This document shows positions 55,176-63,965 of a stretch of 64,000 bases of DNA, piece by piece (positions within the stretch are counted from its first letter, which is position 1; every line of letters starts with the position of its first letter). This DNA comes from Bacilli bacterium (GTDB lineage Bacteria > Bacillota_I > Bacilli_A > RF39 > UBA660). Made by a program: the position numbers and the translations under genes. The stretch lies in contig JAFRQS010000030.1 in NCBI GenBank assembly GCA_017428495.1, positions 1 to 64,000 on the forward strand, written 5' to 3'. The notes under the pieces were generated by a model. That model did not search any database. It had not been told where the DNA came from and saw only the letters and a list, made by a program, of their open reading frames with translations.

Positions 55176-55202
55176 CCTATGCTTAAAATTAAACGTGAAC
55201 TT

Positions 55203-55231
55203 ATTATATAATATTTTTTTATTAAGTTCAA
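55203..55231 (-). promoter_or_regulatory. Sigma-A promoter of helD
   Basis: TTGAAC (55231-55226), 17-base spacer and TATAAT (55208-55203), about 75 bases before the helD start. Confidence 0.8.
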
Positions 55232-55236
55232 TAATA

Positions 55237-55245
55237 TGTTATAAT
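55237..55245 (+). promoter_or_regulatory. Extended -10 promoter of murE-type gene
   Basis: TGTTATAAT on the plus strand 17 bases before the ATG at 55262. It interleaves with the divergent helD promoter. Confidence 0.5.
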
Positions 55246-55261
55246 AAATTTAGGTGATAAA

Positions 55262-56698
55262 ATGAGAAAATTAAATGAAATATTTGATACAGAATATGAT
55301 ACTTTAGTTAAAGATGTTAAAACTAATACTAAAGAAATAGAAGAAGGAGATTTGTTTGTATGCATTAAAGGATTTAATGTAGATAGACATGACTTTGTAG
55401 ATGAAGCTAAAAGAAAAGGTGCTAAAGCATTAGTAGTTAATCATAAAGTAGATAGTGATTTGCCACAAATAATTGTAGAAGATACTAATAAAGAATTAGC
55501 AAGTATATGTACAAAATTCTATGATTATCCTAGTAAAAAAATGACTATGGTAGGTATTACTGGTACCGATGGTAAAACTACTACATCTACTATAATTTAT
55601 GAATTATTAAATCAAGTATCTAAATGTGGATATATGGGTACTAACGGAGTACATGCTCCTAATTATGATGATGACTCTAATAATACTACTCCTACTACCG
55701 AGCATTTAAATAGATTTTTAAATAATTTTTACAATAAAGGTTGTGAATATGTATCTATGGAAGCAGGTAGTGAAGGTCTTGCTCAAGGTAGATGTGAAGG
55801 TATTAATTTTGATTATTCAGTATTTACTAATTTAACTCATGAACATTTAAATTTCCATAAAACAATGGATAATTATTTAATAGCAAAAAGTACTTTATTT
55901 AAACAAACAAAAAAAGATGGATATTCCCTATTAAATATTGATGATCCATATGCAGAAGAAATGAGTAAATATTGTAATGGTAAAGTACTATACTATGGTA
56001 GTGATGAAAAAGCTGATTTTAGATTTACTAATGTAGTTATTACACCAGACTATACTGATTTTGATATTGTTTATTTAGATAAAACATATAATATACATTC
56101 TCCTCTACTTGGTAGATTTAATGTATATAACCTTACTGCTGCATTAGGAATATTAATTCTTATGGGGTATGATATAAATAAATTTGATTTAAGTATATTA
56201 TTTATAGATGGTAGAATGAATAATATAGACTTAGGGCAAGATTTTAAAGTAATAGTAGATTATGCTCATACTCCTAATGGATACTTAAATTTATTTGAAC
56301 TTACTAGGACATTAAAATCAAATAGAACTATTATAGTAGCAGGATCTGCTGGTGAAAGGGATAAAACAAAAAGACCTACAATGGGTAAAATACTTGTAGA
56401 TAATGCTGATTTAGTAATATTTACATATGAAGATCCAAGAAGTGAAGATCCAAATGATATTATTGATGATTTAACTAGTGAAGTAATGGATAAACAAGAT
56501 AAATTCCAAAGAGTTACTGACAGACATGAAGCTATTCAACATGCTATTGATATAGCAAGTACTGGAGATATGGTTTTAGTACTTGGTAAAGGTGATGAAA
56601 CATATGAATGTCTAAAAGATGGTAAAATATATTTTAATGATATTGAAGAAGTAAAAAATGCTTTAAATGATAGATTAAAATCAAAAGTTAGTCAATAA
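55262..56698 (+). CDS. murE: MurE-type UDP-MurNAc-dipeptide ligase, copy 1
   Basis: Mur ligase of 478 residues that adds the third amino acid of the peptidoglycan stem peptide. N-terminal UDP-binding domain, P-loop GITGTDGKTTT (98-108), the central domain and a C-terminal domain. The usual EVSSHxL segment reads MEAGSEGL, and the specificity motif equivalent to DNPR reads EDPR. This differs from the second copy at 60110 and could mean another amino acid or role. It has its own promoter and no operon partner. Confidence 0.85.
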   Translation: MRKLNEIFDTEYDTLVKDVKTNTKEIEEGDLFVCIKGFNVDRHDFVDEAKRKGAKALVVNHKVDSDLPQIIVEDTNKELASICTKFYDYPSKKMTMVGITGTDGKTTTSTIIYELLNQVSKCGYMGTNGVHAPNYDDDSNNTTPTTEHLNRFLNNFYNKGCEYVSMEAGSEGLAQGRCEGINFDYSVFTNLTHEHLNFHKTMDNYLIAKSTLFKQTKKDGYSLLNIDDPYAEEMSKYCNGKVLYYGSDEKADFRFTNVVITPDYTDFDIVYLDKTYNIHSPLLGRFNVYNLTAALGILILMGYDINKFDLSILFIDGRMNNIDLGQDFKVIVDYAHTPNGYLNLFELTRTLKSNRTIIVAGSAGERDKTKRPTMGKILVDNADLVIFTYEDPRSEDPNDIIDDLTSEVMDKQDKFQRVTDRHEAIQHAIDIASTGDMVLVLGKGDETYECLKDGKIYFNDIEEVKNALNDRLKSKVSQ

Positions 56699-56768
56699 TT
56701 ATTATTATTAAATTTAAAATTTAATATATTATAATGTGAAATATAAAATATAAAAATCATAAATGAAA

Positions 56769-56797
56769 CAAAAAAATAGAAGCAATTCTATTTTTTT
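56769..56797. terminator. Bidirectional terminator
   Basis: Stem AAAAAATAGAA/TTCTATTTTTT between the convergent murE copy 1 and ABC-F genes. Confidence 0.8.
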
Positions 56798-58371
56798 AAT
56801 TTTAAATATTCTTCATATGTAGTCATTTTATCTACATATTTACCATCATCTTTAAAGTCTATTATTCTATTAGCAGTAGTTTCAATAAATTCATGATCAT
56901 GAGTACTAAATATTATTGGTCCATTAAACGCTATTAAAGCATTATTTAAACTAGTAATAGTTTCTACATCTAAGTGATCTGTAGGTTGATCTAACATTAA
57001 GAAGTTTGCACCACTAAGCATCATTTTAGATAACATACATCTTACTTTTTCTCCACCAGATAATACATTTACTTTTTTTAATACTTCTTCACCACTAAAT
57101 AACATTCTACCTAAAAATCCTCTTACAAACTCATTATCATCATTCTTAGAATATTCTCTTAACCAATCTACTAAGTTTTTATTACTAGTAAAATAATTAT
57201 CATGATTTTTAGGAAAATAAGAAGATATTACACTGCTACCATATTTTATTTCACCACTATCAGGTTTTATTTCTCCATTTAATACTTTAAATAAAGTAGT
57301 AATTATTATTTCATTACCAATAAGTGCAATTTTATCATAATTATTTATAGTTAAATTTAAATTATTAATTAATCTTACACCATCTACACTTACGCATAAA
57401 TTCTTAGTAGTAAGAACATCTTTTCCAATTGGTTTATCTTCTTTAAAACTAATATATGGATATTTTCTACTAGATGGTTTTATATCTTCAAGCACAATCT
57501 TATCTAATAATTTTTTTCTAGATGTAGCTTGTTTTGATTTAGATGCATTAGCAGAAAATCTTGCTATAAAGTCTTGCAATTCTTTTATCTTTTCTTCTTT
57601 TTTCTTATTTGATTCTTTCATTTGTTTTTGAATTAATTCACTAGATTTATACCAAAAATCATAATTACCAACAAATAAAGTAATCTTTTCATAATCTATA
57701 TCTACTATATGAGTACACACTTTATTTAAAAAATGTCTATCATGACTTACTACAATTATCGTATTATTAAAATCAATTAAAAACTCTTCTAACCACATCT
57801 TAGCTTCTATATCAAGTCCATTAGTTGGTTCATCAAGAAGTAATATATCAGGATTACCAAATAAAGCTTGTGCAAGTAATACTTTTACTTTTTCTTTAGT
57901 AGGAATATCATTCATAATCATTTCATGATACTTTAAATCTACTCCTAAGCCAGTAAGTAATATAGCAGCATCACTTTCTGCTTGCCATCCATTTAAATCT
58001 GCAAATTCACTTTCTAATTCACCTAATCTAATACCATCTTTATCAGTAAAATCACTCTTCATATATAACTTATTTTTTTCTTCCATAATGTCATATAACT
58101 TCTTATTACCCATTATTACAACATCTAATACTCTAAAATCATTATATATATTATGATCTTGTTTTAAAATTGATAATCTCTCATCCTTACCAATAGAAAT
58201 ATCTCCAGTAGTAGTTTCTATTTCACCAGATAATAATTTTAAAAAAGTACTTTTACCTGCACCATTCGCACCTATAAGCCCATAACAATTACCTGGTACA
58301 AATTTTAGATTAACATTTTCAAACAAAGTTCTCTTACCAAATCTTAAACTTACATTATTAACTGTAATCAT
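56788..58371 (-). CDS. ABC-F family ATPase, YkpA-like
   Basis: 527-residue soluble tandem ABC protein, a class acting on ribosomes. NBD1 has Walker A GANGAGKS (34-41) and Walker B LLLDE. A charged linker spans about 240-300. NBD2 has the signature LSGGE (437-441). The NBD1 signature is IPTKE instead of LSGGE, the NBD2 P-loop is IGNEIIITTL without lysine, and the NBD2 catalytic Glu is Gln (DQPTDHLD), so one of the two ATP sites is degenerate. The sequence resembles B. subtilis YkpA as I recall it. Confidence 0.88.
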   Translation of the reverse strand: MITVNNVSLRFGKRTLFENVNLKFVPGNCYGLIGANGAGKSTFLKLLSGEIETTTGDISIGKDERLSILKQDHNIYNDFRVLDVVIMGNKKLYDIMEEKNKLYMKSDFTDKDGIRLGELESEFADLNGWQAESDAAILLTGLGVDLKYHEMIMNDIPTKEKVKVLLAQALFGNPDILLLDEPTNGLDIEAKMWLEEFLIDFNNTIIVVSHDRHFLNKVCTHIVDIDYEKITLFVGNYDFWYKSSELIQKQMKESNKKKEEKIKELQDFIARFSANASKSKQATSRKKLLDKIVLEDIKPSSRKYPYISFKEDKPIGKDVLTTKNLCVSVDGVRLINNLNLTINNYDKIALIGNEIIITTLFKVLNGEIKPDSGEIKYGSSVISSYFPKNHDNYFTSNKNLVDWLREYSKNDDNEFVRGFLGRMLFSGEEVLKKVNVLSGGEKVRCMLSKMMLSGANFLMLDQPTDHLDVETITSLNNALIAFNGPIIFSTHDHEFIETTANRIIDFKDDGKYVDKMTTYEEYLKLKK

Positions 58372-58375
58372 AATA

Positions 58376-59248
58376 TCACTCCAAACTATTTTTTATTATA
58401 TTAAGTATTTTATCTACCTTTTCTCTACACTTAAAATCAGTATCTAATAATGGATTATATTCAACCATATCAATACTACAAACATTAAAATTACTAAGTA
58501 ATAATTCTAATATTTTTTTAGCAGTATTAAACTTCATACCACCATTATGATATAAGTTATCAACTGATACATTAACAGCATGAAAATCATCATCACAAAT
58601 TGAATCTAAATCAAAAGACATATGAACATATTTTGTATGAATATTATTTAATATCTCATTTACTATCTTTTCTTCATTACCTTCTATCTCACAATCTTTA
58701 TAATGCCTAATATTACTATCATTTATATAATCTATTTCTTCTTTTTCATAATTACTTAAACCAATAAAATTCAAATTCTCTGGTTTTAATTTATATTCAC
58801 CAATATCAAATCTTTTATCACATCTACCTATACATATTGATAGTGGCATACCATGAATATTACCAGATGGAGTTGTTTTATCATTATGTATATCTGCATG
58901 TTGATCTACATATATAACTGTTACATCACCTTTATAATAATCAAGTGCAGCACTTATACTACCTATACAAGTAGAATGATCACCACCAACTATAAAAGGA
59001 ATATTCCCTGTTTCTAAAGAATTATATACTTCTTTATATAATTTCTTACTTATATTCATTACAGGTGTAATAAACTTAATATTACTATCATCTTCATACA
59101 TTACTGGATTATCATATTTTGTATCTATAACACTTTTTATAAAAAAATATTTTTTTAAATTATCTTTCAAATATTCATATGCCTTATCCGCACCTTCTAC
59201 AGGGCATCCATATTTCATAGGCATGCCTATTACTTCTACCTTTTTCAT
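58376..59248 (-). CDS. Arginase/agmatinase-family hydrolase
   Basis: 290 residues of the ureohydrolase fold. Metal-binding motifs GGDHS (88-92), DQHADIH (115-121) and SFDLD (near 218) are all present, so a binuclear Mn site is expected. The loop after SFDLD lacks the usual DPxxAPGTGTP sequence, so the substrate (arginine, agmatine, formiminoglutamate or another guanidino compound) cannot be stated. It ends four bases before the ABC-F start. GAGGTG precedes the ATG. Confidence 0.85.
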   Translation of the reverse strand: MKKVEVIGMPMKYGCPVEGADKAYEYLKDNLKKYFFIKSVIDTKYDNPVMYEDDSNIKFITPVMNISKKLYKEVYNSLETGNIPFIVGGDHSTCIGSISAALDYYKGDVTVIYVDQHADIHNDKTTPSGNIHGMPLSICIGRCDKRFDIGEYKLKPENLNFIGLSNYEKEEIDYINDSNIRHYKDCEIEGNEEKIVNEILNNIHTKYVHMSFDLDSICDDDFHAVNVSVDNLYHNGGMKFNTAKKILELLLSNFNVCSIDMVEYNPLLDTDFKCREKVDKILNIIKNSLE

Positions 59249-59320
59249 AAAAGCACCTCGTTAATAAAGTATATAATAAAATACAATATATGTAAACTTA
59301 CTACTATAATTTTTTACATA

Positions 59321-59329
59321 TGATATAAT
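59321..59329 (+). promoter_or_regulatory. Extended -10 promoter
   Basis: TGATATAAT followed by AGGTGAT and the ATG at 59346. Confidence 0.5.
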
Positions 59330-59345
59330 TATATTAGGTGATAGT

Positions 59346-60101
59346 ATGGAAGCATATAGGTATGGTGAAGATACATTATTACATAGTATTGGATTTAACC
59401 CATATAAATTAGAAAGCATTTTAAGAAATGGCATTTTATCTAAAAAACAAGCAGATTCCATTGGAGTAGCTCTTACAAAAAATTATTTTGGATACAATTT
59501 TGATGATAAAGTAAGCATGACTAGGCCAATGTATTCAAATAGCGAGGATCCAACATCTATACTATACACTTGGGTACCTAAAAGTATATCATTCATAGTT
59601 GAAAATCAAGATTTTATCTATGATACAAATGATGCTTATTATAACCACTCTGATGAAGTGTTTGTACAAGACATTGTCCCATCTAAAAATATTGTTGGTC
59701 TAATTATTCCAGAAAAATATCAAAATTATTTAATAAGTGATTTACCAATGATTGCTATAAAATCTACAAGTTATGCAAATATTAAAGGAACATGTGATGA
59801 ATTAATTAATTATTTAAGAACTATGAATCATGAGATAGATAAAGATGAATATAAAGAATTATTAAGAGAATTACATTTAACAATTACTGAATTAAATGGT
59901 GATAGAGAAAATGATGAATTAAAAGAAGATTTTTTAGATATCAAAATTGCAATTAATGAATTTATAGCTAGAGAAACACAAATTGCTTTTGATAAAGTAT
60001 TAAAAAAAGAAGGTACAACTTTAATAGATATGGTCACTTATATAAATGATAAAACATTAGGTCTTCCATTTTATGGAGTTGGCAAAAGTCTAACAAAATA
60101 A
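59346..60101 (+). CDS. Unknown protein with ADP-ribosyltransferase-like features
   Basis: 251 residues, soluble, no signal peptide. The first 130 residues contain an early His (LLHSIGFNPYKLESILRNGIL), a middle Tyr-rich strand and later DEVFVQDIVPSKNIVGLIIPE. This order loosely recalls ART-fold proteins such as DarT/Tpt1 (H...Y...E). The C-terminal 110 residues are helical and charged. No antitoxin-like gene is adjacent. Fold assignment is tentative. Confidence 0.6.
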   Translation: MEAYRYGEDTLLHSIGFNPYKLESILRNGILSKKQADSIGVALTKNYFGYNFDDKVSMTRPMYSNSEDPTSILYTWVPKSISFIVENQDFIYDTNDAYYNHSDEVFVQDIVPSKNIVGLIIPEKYQNYLISDLPMIAIKSTSYANIKGTCDELINYLRTMNHEIDKDEYKELLRELHLTITELNGDRENDELKEDFLDIKIAINEFIARETQIAFDKVLKKEGTTLIDMVTYINDKTLGLPFYGVGKSLTK

Positions 60102-60126
60102 AAATGCATTTAAATGCATTTTTTTA
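60098..60126. terminator. Bidirectional terminator
   Basis: Palindrome AAAAATGCATTTAAATGCATTTTT between the convergent 59346 gene and murE copy 2. Confidence 0.85.
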
Positions 60127-61453
60127 ATACTTCCTCTTTATCATTAAAATGATATCTTACATTACCAATTACTTGGTATTCTTCATGTCCCTTCCCTAGT
60201 ATTACTAATATATCATTTTTAGATAACATACTAATCCCTTTTCTAATAGCTTCTCTTCTATCTAATATTATTTCATAATTAGTATTTTTTAAATTATTAA
60301 TGATATCATTAACTATATCAATTGGATTCTCATCTCTTGGATTGTCATTAGTAAATATAACATAATCACTTAAATTAGTAGATATTAACCCCATATCTTT
60401 TCTTTTAGTTTTATCTCTAGAACCACCACATCCAATTATAGTTATTACTTTACCTTTTTTAAACTCATTAACACTATTTAAAACATTCTCTACTGCATCT
60501 GGAGTATGTGCATAATCAATTATTGCATATGCTTTTTTTATTTTTACAATATCCATTCTTCCATTAGGTAATGATACTTTTTTCAATAATTTTATACTTT
60601 TTCTTATACTTACTCCCATATTATTTAAAATAATAATACTTATAATTGAATTATATATATTAAATTTACCTACTACATTTAATTTGACTTTATATTTCTT
60701 GTTTTTATATTTAAATCTATATACTAATCCATTAGAAAATAATTTATAAGATAATAATTGATAGTCAGATAATTTAAATCCATAACTAATATTATACTCA
60801 AAATTATTGCTATAACTATCATCTATATTTACTATTTTTAATGCATTACTTTTAACCATACTAAATAACTTCTTTTTAGATTCTAAATAATCAAACATAT
60901 TTTCATGGAAATCCAAATGATCTTTAGTTAAATTAGTAAATACTACATAATCAAATTTAATACCATATAACCTATTCTGTTTTAATGAATGACTAGATAC
61001 TTCCATAACTACTACTTTCACATCATTATTTACACATTCAAGCAACAAATTATATAAAGTTAATATATCAGGAGTAGTATTATTTAAATCTTTTATTTTT
61101 TCATCTATATAAAAGCCTATTGTACCTATATATGCACATTTAATATTTAATTTTTTTAATAATTCATATATCAAAAAGCATGATGTAGTTTTACCATTTG
61201 TACCTGTAATACCTATCAAACACATTTTATTAATTAAAGTACTAAAATTACTACACAAAAATTCATTTAAAAATTTAGTAGTATCTTCTACTATTAAAGT
61301 AGGCTTAGAATATTTTTTATCTTCATTTACTATGTAAGATGCCCCATTATTAATAGCATCATCTATATAATTATGACCATCATTTTTTATACCTCTAAGT
61401 GCAATAAATATATCATTATTTTTAATTTCTTTTGAATTAGTTTTAATATTCAT
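60110..61453 (-). CDS. murE: UDP-MurNAc-L-Ala-D-Glu ligase MurE, copy 2 (meso-DAP type)
   Basis: 447 residues with the standard MurE set: P-loop GTNGKTT (84-90), NTTPDILTLY, MEVSSHSLKQNR, and DNPRDENP, whose DNPR is the meso-diaminopimelate specificity motif. It therefore probably makes DAP-containing stem peptide. The ATG at 61453 follows the upstream stop by five bases. A GTG at 61462 overlapping that stop is an alternative. Neither has a clear ribosome site. Confidence 0.88.
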   Translation of the reverse strand: MNIKTNSKEIKNNDIFIALRGIKNDGHNYIDDAINNGASYIVNEDKKYSKPTLIVEDTTKFLNEFLCSNFSTLINKMCLIGITGTNGKTTSCFLIYELLKKLNIKCAYIGTIGFYIDEKIKDLNNTTPDILTLYNLLLECVNNDVKVVVMEVSSHSLKQNRLYGIKFDYVVFTNLTKDHLDFHENMFDYLESKKKLFSMVKSNALKIVNIDDSYSNNFEYNISYGFKLSDYQLLSYKLFSNGLVYRFKYKNKKYKVKLNVVGKFNIYNSIISIIILNNMGVSIRKSIKLLKKVSLPNGRMDIVKIKKAYAIIDYAHTPDAVENVLNSVNEFKKGKVITIIGCGGSRDKTKRKDMGLISTNLSDYVIFTNDNPRDENPIDIVNDIINNLKNTNYEIILDRREAIRKGISMLSKNDILVILGKGHEEYQVIGNVRYHFNDKEEVLKKCI

Positions 61454-62241
61454 ATTAATCACATTATAGTGTATGAAAAAATATTAATAATGTGATTAAA
61501 AAAGTAGCTCATTGAACTACTTTTTTCTTTTTTAATATCAAAAAATATAAGATCATAAAAACCATATTTACTAAAAACATAATCAAATCTATCATAATCT
61601 TCTATAAATTTATTTTCCCAAAAACTTTTTTGAGAAGCTATTCCAGTTGCTATATAAAAGCCATGGCCTTTAAACAAGTTGGGATCAAATGTTGATTTAA
61701 TTATATTCTCTGCTTCCTCTTTTGCACCATATCCATCAACCAATATATAACTATATACATATAAATTACCAATAAATACGCAATAATCATATCCTTTATT
61801 GTATTCTTCTTTAGTAAAATTTCCATATGGCGTTTCAAATGTAGTAGCAATAAATACAGCTTTTGGTAATAATTCATATAATTTATTTTTATATATGTTT
61901 TGAAAAACAACATTTGAATAATCATCTGTAACATAGTACTTTTTATTACCATAATTAACTATATCACTTTTTTCATTTAAATCATTCTCACGCATATACA
62001 TTACAAATGGTTCTTTATACTTATTACTATGACCTACTATGCGATATTGCATGCCTTCACCACTAAATTCACGTATTACTTTATTAAATGTAAAACTTTC
62101 ATTATACTTATCAGTTAAATATTCTAAAGCTACATCTTGTATATTTAGTTTTAAATTAGTATTTATTTTCTTTGATAAAAATATTGCTACTATAAAAACT
62201 AATAATATACTAAATAATATAATTATATACTTTTTAGTCAT
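61453..62241 (-). CDS. Membrane-anchored hypothetical protein
   Basis: 260 residues (coding part ends at 61459). One N-terminal membrane helix (about 4-23) and an extracytoplasmic alpha/beta domain with no recognised family. A strong intrinsic-terminator-like hairpin lies inside the last 20 codons, so the native C-terminus may have been extended by loss of a stop or a frameshift. It starts three bases after the stop of the upstream membrane protein gene. Confidence 0.65.
61497..61526 (-). terminator. Terminator-like hairpin inside a coding region
   Basis: Minus-strand stem AAAAAAGTAG/CTACTTTTTT with a nine-base loop, within the 3' end of the 260-residue protein gene and upstream of murE copy 2. 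Confidence 0.6.
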
Positions 62242-62244
62242 AAC

Positions 62245-62868
62245 TTATACATCCTTATTTATAAGTTTATGTGCAATCAATACAATTGCTATCCAAATAA
62301 GCGAAATACAAATATTTTTAATAGCAATAATTACATCAACAGAATTAAATAACATCTGCAATAATGAAGATAATACAATAGAAGAATAATTCATCAATAA
62401 AATTATTATTACTAAATTACATATATTTACTTTCTTTGAATTATTAATATTTAATAATTTATCTTTTGATACTTCCATATATGCTATCAAATAAATTGGT
62501 ATAAAACAAAATAACTCAAGAATCAATGAATACCATGAAAACTTTTTATAAAACACATAAGAAAGTACATTTACACCAAGCATTAGTATAGCTGACATAA
62601 TAGATACCAATAAAAACAAATTAAATACCTGCCTACTAACTGAATATTCATCTTTATACAAATCAATTTTCCTATTTGTAATCCAAAGGATAATAGCTGA
62701 AAATACAACATAAATACCCATCAATATCATATTACTATGTAAATCAACCTTAGCAACATCTTTAGGAGCATTTAAAAACATACTTAACAATGATAAAGAT
62801 GCAAGCATAACAAATATTAAAAATATTGTATTAGATATTTTTGTAACTTTATTCTTACCTTTAAACAT
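62245..62868 (-). CDS. Polytopic membrane protein of unknown function
   Basis: 207 residues with about six membrane helices and a basic N-terminus; no family recognised. Followed after three bases by the membrane-anchored protein gene, so the two are probably one operon leading into murE copy 2. A GGTGAAT ribosome site precedes the ATG. Confidence 0.7.
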   Translation of the reverse strand: MFKGKNKVTKISNTIFLIFVMLASLSLLSMFLNAPKDVAKVDLHSNMILMGIYVVFSAIILWITNRKIDLYKDEYSVSRQVFNLFLLVSIMSAILMLGVNVLSYVFYKKFSWYSLILELFCFIPIYLIAYMEVSKDKLLNINNSKKVNICNLVIIILLMNYSSIVLSSLLQMLFNSVDVIIAIKNICISLIWIAIVLIAHKLINKDV

Positions 62869-62977
62869 ATATTCACCTCAGTGTTATTATATAATTTTAA
62901 TCACTTTTAATCAATATGTCTATTACAAATGTCTATTCAAATAATTATATTCTACATACTATGTTATAGGAGGAATT

Positions 62978-63403
62978 ATGAATAAAGTAAATAATATGTA
63001 TTATGATAATTATAGTAATGTTAATGATATTGTTAACATTAAAAATGAAGAAATGTTACAGAAAGATTTAGTTAATGCATCTGAAGGATTTAGAAGAGGA
63101 AATATATTTCCTGATTTATATTGGCCATATAAAAAACAAACATATAACTTTGTACCAAATAATGAAAGACAAAGATTATTATTAGAAATAATGGAAAATT
63201 CATTTTACGCTCATGAATTGAATTTATATTTAGATAATTATACTACTGATAAAGAAAAAATTGATTTATTTAATAAATACAATGATAAAAGTAATAACTT
63301 AATTAATGAATACAACAAAAAATATGAGCCAATAATTTTAAATGATTTAAAAGAAGTACCATGGGCTTGGGAAGAAAGTCCATGGCCATGGGAAGGAGTA
63401 TAA
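62978..63403 (+). CDS. Fused CotJA-CotJB spore coat protein
   Basis: 141 residues. Residues about 26-52 (EGFRRGNIFPDLYWPYKK) match the CotJA core. Residues about 64-141 match CotJB, with LLLEIMENSFYAHELNLYLD and the W-A-W...PWPWE end. In most spore formers these are separate genes; here they are one frame with no internal stop. AGGAGG precedes the ATG. CATACT at 62955-62960 may be a sigma-E -10, but the -35 is poor. cotJC follows immediately. Confidence 0.8.
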   Translation: MNKVNNMYYDNYSNVNDIVNIKNEEMLQKDLVNASEGFRRGNIFPDLYWPYKKQTYNFVPNNERQRLLLEIMENSFYAHELNLYLDNYTTDKEKIDLFNKYNDKSNNLINEYNKKYEPIILNDLKEVPWAWEESPWPWEGV

Positions 63404-63404
63404 T

Positions 63405-63965
63405 ATGTGGGCTTATAAAAAAATGTTACAATTTCCAATTAATATAAAAAAGAAAAATGTAAAAATGGCTAAAAATATTGTAACACAATTAGGAGGAGCA
63501 AATGGTGAATTAGGCGCTGCCTTAAGATATTTAAACCAAAGATATTCTATGCCTGATAATAAAGGCAAAGCACTACTTACTGATATTGGTACAGAAGAAT
63601 TAGGACATGCAGAAATGATATCAACTATGTTATATCAATTAACAAAAGGTGCTACCATAGAAGAAATGAAAGAAGCAGGATTTGATGGTGTATATACGGA
63701 GCATGGATATGGAATATATCCAACAGATGCAAATGGCGTTCCATTTACAGCAGCATACTTTGCAGTAACTGGCGATCCATTAGCTGACTTATCCGAAGAT
63801 ATGGCTGCTGAGCAAAAAGCAAGAGCAACATATGAAAATCTCATAAATTTAACAGATGATCCTGATTTGCTTGCACCACTTTCTTTCTTAAGACAAAGAG
63901 AAGTTATTCATTATCAAAGATTTAAAGAACTATTTGATGAATATGTAGAAAAAGGATTGCAATAA
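63405..63965 (+). CDS. cotJC: Spore coat protein CotJC, manganese-catalase-like
   Basis: 186 residues of the ferritin-like Mn-catalase family that is incorporated in the spore coat with CotJA and CotJB. Likely metal ligands are E35 (GELGAALRY), E65-x2-H68 (EELGH), E136 and E166-x2-H169 (REVIH). It begins two bases after the CotJAB stop with AAGGAG in the upstream coding end as ribosome site, so they are co-translated. The N-terminal MWAYKKMLQFP is typical of CotJC. Confidence 0.94.
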   Translation: MWAYKKMLQFPINIKKKNVKMAKNIVTQLGGANGELGAALRYLNQRYSMPDNKGKALLTDIGTEELGHAEMISTMLYQLTKGATIEEMKEAGFDGVYTEHGYGIYPTDANGVPFTAAYFAVTGDPLADLSEDMAAEQKARATYENLINLTDDPDLLAPLSFLRQREVIHYQRFKELFDEYVEKGLQ

